DNA of 8,254 nt from JBBIQZ01 sp037442065 (GTDB taxonomy: Bacteria > Patescibacteriota > CPR2_A > CG2-30-33-46). Position 1 is the first letter of the stretch. Every line of letters starts with the position of its first letter. The position numbers and the translations under genes are program-made. Of the stretch, positions 1 through 6,152 are shown in pieces. The stretch lies in NCBI GenBank assembly GCA_037442065.1, contig JBBIQZ010000029.1:1-8254 (forward strand). The letters are read 5' to 3'. Below the pieces are notes generated by a model. It ran no database searches, was not told the origin of the DNA, and saw only the letters and a program-made list of their open reading frames with translations.

Positions 1-956
1 CTTAAAAAACTAAGTGAAAATGGATATCTTTTTGCAATTAAAAAGCAGGAGATACGAGGAGGGCTAGTTGTTCCTTTTTACTTTTCGGGGAAGATTTCTA
101 ACAATGAACAAGTAGAAGTTACTATTGTTGAAGATCAATCAAATCCCCAAATTTCTGCTTTAACAAACCAGATTTTAGGAAAAGTGGTAGAAGGTTTTGG
201 AGGGCAAGTTGGAGCCCAGAAATTAGGAGCGATATTTTCTAAAACCCCCGGATTAAAAAGTATTTCTCCACCATTTTTTATAACTCCAATAGCAACAAAG
301 CTGGAAGGGCTTTTACCGGGAACGGTAAATTATTTTGAATTTGTANNNNNNNNNNTTTTGCCCGCTTTAATTCTTCCTCTGGGAGCAAAATGGTAGTTTT
401 AACTGCTGTGTTAACTGGGCTGGCGGCAACTGTCTCTAGAGAAAAAGAGCAGGGAACCTTAGACGGCATTCTTATTGCTCCCGTGAGTCGTTTAGCCATC
501 ATTTTAGGAAAAGCACTGGCTCAGTCCGTAAGGGGGCTTATTCAAGGAGCGATGGTAATGCTTTTGGCAATCTTCCTTTTTGGCGTTACTATCCAAGGAA
601 GCTTGTTTTTAGTTGCCTTGCTTTTATTTTTAGGGATATTTTCTTTTGTAGGATTAGGGATTTTAGTGTCAGCAATCGCCACCGAGCAGGAAACAGCAAC
701 TCAACTTCTTTTTATGTTTCAGTTCCCGATGCTTTTTTTATCGGGGGCTTTTTTCCCTTTGCAGCAAATGCCCAAAATAATGCAGCAAATTGCTCACTTT
801 TTGCCGCTTACTTACGCTGTGGAAGCGCTAAGAAAGATTATGGTTTTAGGAGCTGGTTTTGGAGCTGTCGAGAGCGAGATTATCTATCTTTTAATTTTTG
901 GGGCAGTAGCTTTGATAGTTGCCGTTCCTCTTTTTAAAAGAATTATCACAAGATAA
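1..956 (+). CDS. ABC-2 type transporter permease, 5'-partial, interrupted by gap and frameshift
   Basis: Membrane-spanning subunit of an ABC exporter; its ATPase partner is probably upstream, outside the window. Frame 1 (1-393) encodes the extracytoplasmic part after the first helix, including a GGLVVPFYFSG stretch typical of ABC-2 permeases of the ABC2_membrane_3 kind. After the N run frame 1 reads LPALILPLGAKW and hits TAG at 394-396. The protein continues in frame 3 (ATG at 390) with the ABC-2 signature SREKEQGTLDGILIAPVSR, four or five hydrophobic helices, and the typical FLSGAFFPLQQMP and LPLTYAVEALRK segments, ending at TAA 954-956. The frames join if one base is added near the A-run at 387-390, so an assembly error beside the gap is likelier than a true pseudogene. 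The 188-aa piece from 390 is not a full gene. The substrate cannot be told; multidrug or polysaccharide export are both possible. Confidence 0.88.
346..355. other. Scaffold gap (10 N)
   Basis: Ten undetermined bases inside the ABC permease gene. The run is a scaffolding join, so its true length is unknown. Coding resumes in the same frame after the gap (LPALIL), and the frame change comes 25-35 bases later, so the gap length alone does not cause the break. Typical permeases have the YFEF-like and LPALI-like blocks nearly adjacent, so little may be missing here. Confidence 0.99.
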
Positions 957-990
957 GAAGCGAAATATTTATTTAATGTGTTTACTGTAA

Positions 991-1003
991 TATAATAAAC
1001 GCA
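991..1003 (+). promoter_or_regulatory. Promoter -10 box placed for a leaderless transcript
   Basis: A perfect TATAAT lies at 991-996, with 6 bases between it and the ATG at 1003. Sigma-70-type initiation about 7 bases past the -10 box would start on the A of that ATG. No Shine-Dalgarno precedes the ATG (ATAAACGC). Both facts fit a leaderless mRNA for the small membrane protein and the Clp ATPase behind it. No convincing -35 hexamer is seen around 967-974, and a TG at 986-987 is two bases too far upstream for a standard extended -10. The start site is inferred. Confidence 0.6.
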
Positions 1004-1380
1004 TGAATTACTACGGTTTTTTCCCTACAATGGTTTTGTGGTGGTACGGAAATGGAATTTTAGATTTATTTGAATTTTTGAAAGCCCTTTTTAGCTACAT
1101 AGAAGGTTTATTTTCGATTGAAATTTTACTTAAAACTCTTTTTGCGCCCTGGAAAAGGTTGGTTTCGGGGAGAAGGCCGGGCTTGGAAGGGTTTAGAGAT
1201 TGGGCTTTGGATAATTTTGTTTCTCGGAGCGTAGGGTTTTTGCTAAGATTAGCTCTTATTTTTATATTCTTTATTTCTGTTACTTTTTATTTATTTTTTA
1301 GCGTGCTGGCGATTATTTTCTGGCTGGGTTTTCCTTTTATACTTATTTATTCTTTCGTCCATATATTTATAGGAAATTAG
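1003..1380 (+). CDS. Small multi-pass membrane protein upstream of Clp-like ATPase
   Basis: A 125-aa protein I cannot assign to a named family. The N-terminal part (about residues 8-38) is aromatic-rich, hydrophobic and amphipathic (MVLWWYGNGI). It is followed by a basic loop with LLKTLFAPWKR at 42-52 and RRPG at 57-60, then a strongly hydrophobic stretch at about 77-122 that can form two helices (LALIFIFFISVTFYLFFSVL and IIFWLGFPFILIYSF). There is no signal peptidase site and no enzyme motif. The positive residues in the central loop suggest that loop is cytoplasmic. Its stop is 1 nt from the start of the membrane-anchored Clp ATPase, so the two are almost surely co-transcribed and probably work together, perhaps as membrane scaffold and ATPase. 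That partnership is inferred from gene order only. The start is supported by the -10 box spacing. Confidence 0.85.
   Translation: MNYYGFFPTMVLWWYGNGILDLFEFLKALFSYIEGLFSIEILLKTLFAPWKRLVSGRRPGLEGFRDWALDNFVSRSVGFLLRLALIFIFFISVTFYLFFSVLAIIFWLGFPFILIYSFVHIFIGN
1371..1374 (+). promoter_or_regulatory. Shine-Dalgarno of the Clp-like ATPase
   Basis: AGGA at 1371-1374 sits 7 bases before the ATG at 1382 and inside the last codons of the upstream gene. It supports 1382 as the true start and translation in step with the small membrane protein. Confidence 0.55.
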
Positions 1381-1381
1381 T

Positions 1382-3913
1382 ATGTTGGAAGATAAAAAAA
1401 TATCATTTTCCGAAAATACCGAATTTGTTAAAGCTGCCGAAACTTATTTTTATCTAAATAAACCGTTTGTACTTTCTTCTTTAAAGATTTTTTCTCTTTT
1501 GGGGTTTTCTTCCTTTGGAATTATTCTTTTAGGAAACCTACAGGCGTTTCTGCCAAAATTTCTAAGGTTTGATTTTTTAAATTCTTTTACCTTAATTTTA
1601 CTTAAAATCTCTATTTTTTTTGGTCTAATTGCCTTTGCTATTTTAATTTTTATTAAAAATTATTTCCGCAAGCTGGAGGAAAAAAATCAAATTTCAAAAA
1701 ATGCTTTGGATTTTGAATTTTATAAAATCTGTGACTTAGAAACCGCCAGAATTGTCGGAGTTTTAGAAAAAAATCCGAATGTATTAGAGATTTTGAAAAG
1801 ATTACTAGATTCTAAGAGAGTTGCTTTTATTTTAAGTGAGCTAAATGCCGGACCCGATTTTTTAGGAAAAATGCTAGAAGGAATTCCAAAAGACGCTTTA
1901 TCTTACAACCTTTTGCTTAAAGTATTAGAAACCGCTTTAGGGAATGTTTTAGAGGAAGATGCTGAGCAAATTACTGCCGGCGATCTTTTTTATGGATTTT
2001 TAAAGTTAAGCGATACTCTTTCTAATCTTTTGCTAACCTTAGAGCTTGACGAAGAAGATCTTAAGAATATTATTTTTTGGGAAAATAATCTTTTTAGGCA
2101 GATTAATCATCCTAAAAGCTTAACCGAAAGTTTAAAAGTTAAAACTTCGGGAATTGCTCAAAATTGGGTTTCGGGCTATACCTTAAACTTAAACAGATTT
2201 GGTTTTGATATAACAGGCCCTAATTTATTTAATGGTTTTTCTGTTTTTGGCAGGGAAGAGTTAATCTTAGAAATTGAAAACATTCTTTCTAAAAGTTCAA
2301 AAAATAATTGTATTTTAACAGGGGAAGTGGGGGTCGGTAAAGCTACTTTAGCTTATGGAATCGCTGAAAGAATATATTGGGGAAAAACATTGCCTTCTTT
2401 GGCATACAAAAGAGTGGTTAGTTTAGATATTGGGTCTATGCTTTCAGGAGCAATAAATCAAGAGGAGGTAGAAGCGCGGTTTTTAAGTATTTTAGGAGAT
2501 GCTGCTGCTGCCGGCAATATAATTCTTTTTATAGATAATATTCATACATTGTTTTCCGGAGGAAAAGTAGGCACTATCGATGCCTCGGAAGCATTAATTC
2601 CGTATCTTCAAAATCCTAATCTTCAGATCATATGCACAACTACCAACCGAAATTTTCAAACATACATAGAGCCTAAAACTGCTTTAGTAAATTGTTTTGA
2701 AAAAATAGAAGTTCCCCCGACGGATAAGCAGCAAACAATAAGAATTTTGGAAGATTTAAGCCTTTATTATTCAAATAGATTCAAATTAAGAATAACTTAC
2801 AGCGCCCTAAAGGAAGTCTACAGACTCGCAGATAATTTTATAACCAACAAAGAATTTCCGGAAAAAGCCATTGATATTTTAGATAGCGCCTGTTCTTCGG
2901 CTAACAGTTCAAATATAGGCATATTAGATAGTCGCGCTTTAGATTCGGTTGAAGAAAAAATATTAAATATTCCCGTAAAGGAAGCTGAAGAAGATGAAAA
3001 AGAAAAATTGCTTCATTTAGAAGAAAGAATTCATGAAAGAATTATCGGTAAAAATGAAGCCGTAAAGGCAGTGGCTGATGCCTTACGAAGAGCAAGGACT
3101 AAATCAAAAGATGATAAAAGGCCAATAGGTAGTTTTTTATTTCTAGGTCCTACAGGCGTTGGTAAAACCGAGCTTGCTAAGGCTTTAGCGGAAGTTTATT
3201 TTGGCGATGAAGCCTGTATGGTTAGAATGGATATGAACGAGTATCAGGATGCGGGAGCCCAAGACCGATTTATAGGTAAAAAATTACCCGGAACTTTTGA
3301 ACTAGAAGCCGGTGACTTGGTAAAAGGAGTGAGAGAAAGGCCTTTTTCAGTTATTCTTTTGGACGAGTTGGAAAAAGCTCATCCGAATATACTAAACTTA
3401 TTTTTACAAATTCTTGATGAGGGATATATAACCGACGGCATGGGAGAAAAGGTAATTTTTTCCAATTGTATTATTATCGCAACTTCTAATGCTGGCGCTA
3501 ATTTTATAAGAGAGAATATCAGAAAAGGAACGGATATAAAAATTCTTTCAAAAGAACTTTTAAATTATCTTTTAAAAGAAAATATTTATAAACCTGAATT
3601 TTTAAATAGGTTCGATGGAGTTATCGTTTTCCCGCCGCTAACTCAAGAAGAAATTTTAAGGATTGCCAAACTTATGTTTAAGGCAATAAAAGAAGAATAT
3701 AAAAAACGTGGTTATGTTATTGAGCTTGCGCCGGAAGTTTTAGAAAAGCTTTCCCAAATGGGTTTTGAGTCGGAACTTGGGGCAAGGCCAATGAAAAGGG
3801 TTTTTCAGGATGTTTTGGAAAATTTCTTAGCAACTAAAATTTTAGAAGGTAAAATTGAAAAGGGCGAAACATTTACAGTTAATTTAGATGATTTGAAAGA
3901 AAGAATTTCTTAA
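1382..3913 (+). CDS. Membrane-anchored Clp/Hsp100-type AAA+ ATPase with degenerate D1
   Basis: Two-module AAA+ protein of the ClpA/B/C class, which unfolds or remodels proteins by threading them through a hexameric pore. Two hydrophobic helices (about 34-56 and 68-92) anchor it, with the bulk in the cytoplasm. Residues about 105-240 form a helical region in place of the usual Clp N-domain. D1 has Walker A GEVGVGKA (314-321, Ala for Thr), Walker B LFIDN (382-386, Asn for the catalytic Glu), VNCF (436-439) where an ERRF-like arginine finger belongs, and GAINQEEVE (356-364) where the pore loop usually reads like GTKYRGEFE. D2 is intact: Walker A GPTGVGKT (589-596), Walker B D661-E662, arginine finger R743 in KPEFLNRFD, sensor 2 GAR (800-802). 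The D1-D2 linker (about 504-553) is roughly 65 residues shorter than in ClpC, so the M-domain is missing. No [LIV]GF ClpP-docking tripeptide is seen between TSNAGA and KPEF. Likely a protease-independent membrane remodeller. Automatic annotation as clpC would be misleading. Confidence 0.93.
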   Translation: MLEDKKISFSENTEFVKAAETYFYLNKPFVLSSLKIFSLLGFSSFGIILLGNLQAFLPKFLRFDFLNSFTLILLKISIFFGLIAFAILIFIKNYFRKLEEKNQISKNALDFEFYKICDLETARIVGVLEKNPNVLEILKRLLDSKRVAFILSELNAGPDFLGKMLEGIPKDALSYNLLLKVLETALGNVLEEDAEQITAGDLFYGFLKLSDTLSNLLLTLELDEEDLKNIIFWENNLFRQINHPKSLTESLKVKTSGIAQNWVSGYTLNLNRFGFDITGPNLFNGFSVFGREELILEIENILSKSSKNNCILTGEVGVGKATLAYGIAERIYWGKTLPSLAYKRVVSLDIGSMLSGAINQEEVEARFLSILGDAAAAGNIILFIDNIHTLFSGGKVGTIDASEALIPYLQNPNLQIICTTTNRNFQTYIEPKTALVNCFEKIEVPPTDKQQTIRILEDLSLYYSNRFKLRITYSALKEVYRLADNFITNKEFPEKAIDILDSACSSANSSNIGILDSRALDSVEEKILNIPVKEAEEDEKEKLLHLEERIHERIIGKNEAVKAVADALRRARTKSKDDKRPIGSFLFLGPTGVGKTELAKALAEVYFGDEACMVRMDMNEYQDAGAQDRFIGKKLPGTFELEAGDLVKGVRERPFSVILLDELEKAHPNILNLFLQILDEGYITDGMGEKVIFSNCIIIATSNAGANFIRENIRKGTDIKILSKELLNYLLKENIYKPEFLNRFDGVIVFPPLTQEEILRIAKLMFKAIKEEYKKRGYVIELAPEVLEKLSQMGFESELGARPMKRVFQDVLENFLATKILEGKIEKGETFTVNLDDLKERIS

Positions 3914-3919
3914 ATTTTT

Positions 3920-4275
3920 ATGAAAAAAATATTAACGCTTTGTGTTATTCATAAGGGATCACAAATGCTTTTAGGGCTTAAAAAGCGAGGCTTTGGTAAA
4001 GGGCTTTGGAATGGCTTTGGCGGGAGAATAAAAAAGGGAGAAGATATTGAGGTGGCGGCCCTAAGAGAGCTTAAAGAAGAAGTGGGAATTGAAGCTCTAG
4101 ATATAAAAAAGAGAGCTGTTTTTTCTTTTTTAGGTGAGAAGGATCACAAAACGAAAAAATGTGGCCCGACGACAAATATTGGCTTCCTTTGTTGTTGAAG
4201 GACGAGAATCTGTCTGGTACTTTTATTTTTGATGATCAAAATAGGCTAATGGTTATTATAATGGTGTTCAAGTAA
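3920..4275 (+). pseudogene. MTH1-like Nudix hydrolase (8-oxo-dGTP diphosphatase type), internally deleted and frameshifted
   Basis: Nudix enzymes of this type clean oxidised purine nucleotides from the dNTP pool. Frame 2 from ATG 3920 gives LLGLKKRGFGKGLWNGFGGR, very like mammalian MTH1, and a full Nudix box at residues 35-57 (G-x5-E-x7-REL-KEEVGI). After FSFLGEKDHK the frame runs to a stop at 4196-4198 (92 aa, against about 155 in the family). Frame 1 from 4159 reads KMWPDDKYWLPLLLKDENLS then GTFIFDD, clearly the MTH1 C-terminal block whose Trp-Pro-Asp-Asp recognises the base. It ends at TAA 4273-4275. Relative to MTH1, about 35 residues between FxFxGE and MWPDD are missing, the frame is shifted, and the tail ends early. 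Start is 6 nt after the Clp ATPase stop, with no clear Shine-Dalgarno. Either a decayed gene or a local misassembly. The 92-aa product lacks part of the fold and is unlikely to be active. Confidence 0.85.
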
Positions 4276-4966
4276 AAGCCTATGCTGAAAGAAGTCAGAA
4301 AATTTTAGACGGAACAAAGAATTTTAGGTGTGATCTTTTCTGGTATTGGATTACTACTTCTACTGCTGAAGAATGAAAAACCAAACTTGATAAGGTAAAA
4401 TCGGATTCCGAAAAATATCTTGCCGAGTTAGATCAAAATAAAGCTCCCGGCAAGGCTAAAGTATTAGAATCCAAACTAAAGGATTATTTAAATCAAGCCA
4501 AGTCGTTATCAACTGGTGATTTCGCAGAAATTACCGAATGGGGAATAGAGCTTGATAAAGCAGGAAAGGACCTAACCGATACAGAATTTACCAATACTTC
4601 CTCAGCAGCAGGCATAGTTGCTGATTTAAAAACCGCTAAGGGTAAAATAGATGATATAGTTGCCAAGCTAGATGTTCTAAAAGTGCCCAGTGTTTTAAAA
4701 GAACAAAACAATGAGATAAAAAAAGCCCTAAAGAATATTTCCGGAGTATTTCAAAGCTTAATTGATGATGTGAATGCCGGCGATTACACGGATATTTATT
4801 CTCTAGAAAACGATATTTATACTGAAGCAGGTAAATTCAGTCAATCGGATCGCTGGAAAGTTCCATAGAAGATCAGTACAAAACTGATAAGGATAAACTT
4901 GATAGTTTAAGAAATGATATAAAGGGTCAAAGTTCAAGCTTGAAGAACACAACTTTTTCTTTCTAG
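4245..4966 (+). pseudogene. Remnant of a helical, probably surface or coiled-coil protein gene
   Basis: No family recognised. Frame 3 is open from 4245 to an in-frame TGA at 4374-4376, and the same frame resumes at once (KTKLDKVKSDSEKYLAEL) and stays open to 4865. The translation is polar and helix-rich with no start codon before the TGA. Near 4844 the sense passes to frame 2 (IGSLESSIEDQYKTDKDKL, then RNDIKGQSSSLKNTTFSF), ending at TAG 4964-4966; in frame 3 the reading instead ends in RWKVP-TAG at 4866-4868. The 61-aa piece starting at ATG 4683 is only an internal fragment. The long alternation of Leu/Ile/Val with Lys/Asp/Glu, rich in Ser/Thr/Asn, resembles secreted helical proteins common in Patescibacteria, but the N-terminus with any signal peptide is gone. 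Base composition matches its neighbours. The segment 4245-4373 may belong to it or be chance. Decay and assembly error are both possible. Confidence 0.6.
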
Positions 4967-4976
4967 ACGAGGTTAT

Positions 4977-5000
4977 CCAGCGCTTTTCTTAAAGCGCTGG
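4977..5000 (+). other. Perfect 10-bp hairpin, 4-nt loop
   Basis: CCAGCGCTTT at 4977-4986 pairs completely with AAAGCGCTGG at 4991-5000 around the loop TCTT. It lies 10 bases past the stop of the helical remnant and 4 bases before the terminator stem. Only GTTTA follows it, so it lacks the T-tract needed to terminate on its own. It may protect the 3' end, pause polymerase or assist the next hairpin. Confidence 0.8.
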
Positions 5001-5004
5001 GTTT

Positions 5005-5053
5005 AGGAGGGGCCGAACTGGCATTAGCCAGTTCGGCCCCTCTTTTAATAATT
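5005..5053 (+). terminator. Strong rho-independent terminator
   Basis: The arm 5007-5022 (containing GGGGCCGAACTGGC) pairs without mismatch with 5027-5042 around the loop ATTA: 16 Watson-Crick pairs, extended by G5006-T5043 and A5005-T5044. TTTT at 5043-5046 and a second T-run from about 5052 follow on the + strand. It closes the unit ending with the helical remnant and separates it from the rmuC promoter at 5073. The GC-rich stem stands out against the AT-rich surroundings. Confidence 0.93.
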
Positions 5054-5072
5054 TTTTTAAAACCCTAGTTTC

Positions 5073-5081
5073 TGCTATAAT
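5073..5081 (+). promoter_or_regulatory. Extended -10 promoter of the rmuC-pheS unit
   Basis: TGCTATAAT at 5073-5081 is a perfect extended -10 element (TGn-TATAAT). No -35-like hexamer is seen 16-18 bases upstream, where the sequence is a T-run, which fits an extended -10 promoter. Initiation would fall near A5088, leaving a leader of only about 5 to 11 bases before the two candidate start codons of rmuC. Confidence 0.72.
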
Positions 5082-5087
5082 TTTAAT

Positions 5088-5092
5088 AGGGA
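5088..5092 (+). promoter_or_regulatory. Shine-Dalgarno deciding the rmuC start
   Basis: AGGGA at 5088-5092 is 6 bases before the second ATG (5099) but directly abuts the first (5093). Ribosome spacing favours 5099. It also lies at the predicted transcription start, so the mRNA would begin with its ribosome binding site. Confidence 0.5.
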
Positions 5093-6139
5093 ATGCTTAT
5101 GAATAGCGAAATTATAATCATTGGTTTTACAATAATTTTAGGCTTCATAATTTTAGCTTTGTTTTTGAGCAAAAAATTAGAGTCTCTTAAAGAAGGAAAA
5201 GACGACAAAAGCCTTTTAATGTTTCAGCAGCAATTAAGTGATTTACAGAAACAACTTCAGAATGGATTATCGGAATCAACGCGAGCCATTCAAGATCATT
5301 ACAAAAATAGTTTTAACACAATGAAAAATGTTACAGAAGAGCTTACGAAGGTGGTTGGCATAACCGAACAGCTTCAGGGGTTGGAATATATATTGAAGAA
5401 TCCAAAACAGAGAGGGATTCTTGGAGAATATCATTTGGAAACATTGCTTAAGAATACATTTCCGCCCAATCAATATAAAATGCAATACAGCTTAGGGATT
5501 GATGACATCACAGGGAAAGAACTGATAGTTGATGCAGTTTTATTTACTAAGGAAGGAGTGGTTCCTATTGATGCGAAATTTTCTCTAGAGAATTACAATA
5601 AAATAGTTCAAGAGAAAAATGAAAGAATAAAAGATGAGTTGCAAAAAAAGTTTAAACAAGACTTAAAAGCAACAATCGACCAAACTGCTAAATATATACA
5701 ACCTGGAAGAAATACAACAGATTTTGCTTTTATGTTTATTCCTTCCGAAGGAATTTATTATGATCTATTGGTTAATAAGATAGGCTCTGTTAACGTGAAT
5801 ACCACCGATCTGATTGAGTATGCATTTAAAAAGAGAGTTATTATTGTTTCACCTAACTCTTTTTATGCCTATTTGCAAACAGTTTTACAGGGTTTAAGGG
5901 CTCTTAAAATAGAGGAATCGGTAAAAGACGTTATAAAGAAAATTCAGGATTTTGATACTCATTTAATTAGGTATGATAATTATTTTAAAAAGATCGGATC
6001 TAATCTTTCTGCCACAGTATCTGCTTATAACAATGCTGATAAAGAGCTTAAAAAAATTGATAAAGACGTTACCAAGATACTGCCAGAGAAAAAGAAGGCC
6101 ATCGAGGTTGTCCAGGTTGATAAACCGCAATTAGAATAG
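5093..6139 (+). CDS. rmuC: DNA recombination protein RmuC homologue
   Basis: RmuC proteins limit rearrangements at inverted repeats and carry a PD-(D/E)xK-like nuclease fold; in the family they are usually membrane-anchored. Here residues about 5-25 (IIIIGFTIILGFIILALFL core) form one membrane helix, 28-85 a coiled-coil region, and about 95-300 the RmuC domain. Recognisable motifs are RGILGEYHLETLL (107-119), the putative catalytic pair in LIVDAVL (Asp147) and PIDAKFSLENY (Asp160, Lys162), and FMFIPSEGIYYDLL (213-226). The length of 348 aa is shorter than the 475 aa of E. coli RmuC, mostly in the coiled coil and tail. Both ATG 5093 and ATG 5099 are in frame, and the Shine-Dalgarno favours 5099 (346 aa). 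First gene of a unit with a zinc-hook protein 13 nt downstream. Expression is probably driven by the extended -10 at 5073. Confidence 0.93.
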   Translation: MLMNSEIIIIGFTIILGFIILALFLSKKLESLKEGKDDKSLLMFQQQLSDLQKQLQNGLSESTRAIQDHYKNSFNTMKNVTEELTKVVGITEQLQGLEYILKNPKQRGILGEYHLETLLKNTFPPNQYKMQYSLGIDDITGKELIVDAVLFTKEGVVPIDAKFSLENYNKIVQEKNERIKDELQKKFKQDLKATIDQTAKYIQPGRNTTDFAFMFIPSEGIYYDLLVNKIGSVNVNTTDLIEYAFKKRVIIVSPNSFYAYLQTVLQGLRALKIEESVKDVIKKIQDFDTHLIRYDNYFKKIGSNLSATVSAYNNADKELKKIDKDVTKILPEKKKAIEVVQVDKPQLE

Positions 6140-6152
6140 TAATATATATCAT

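Noticed and set aside
278..502. Minus-strand open frame across the N gap
   Set aside because: It is antisense to the ABC permease, spans undetermined bases and has no recognisable protein features.
957..1002. Terminator after the ABC permease
   Set aside because: No stable hairpin with a T-tract is present in these 46 bases; only the -10 box is convincing.
1382..3913. Calling the ATPase gene clpC or clpB
   Set aside because: The membrane helices, degenerate D1, missing M-domain and missing ClpP-docking tripeptide do not fit either family's known function, so no symbol is given.
4374..4376. In-frame TGA as evidence for a recoded genetic code (TGA = glycine, as in Gracilibacteria/SR1)
   Set aside because: It is the only such TGA in an otherwise clear reading frame, TGA serves as a normal stop at 6867-6869, and glycine is written with GGN throughout the intact genes. 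The surrounding gene is broken in other ways too.
4493..4711. Minus-strand open frame of 72 codons
   Set aside because: It lies opposite the helical remnant, whose + strand translation is a coherent polar helix over a much longer span. The minus product is Ser-rich shadow sequence.
4977..5042. Inverted repeats as insertion-sequence ends, or a CRISPR repeat
   Set aside because: The two hairpins have unrelated stems, no transposase or direct repeats flank them, and the second has a T-tract, so a terminator explains it better.
5276..5485. Minus-strand open frame inside rmuC
   Set aside because: It is fully contained in the conserved RmuC domain on the + strand, with no start signal or family resemblance.
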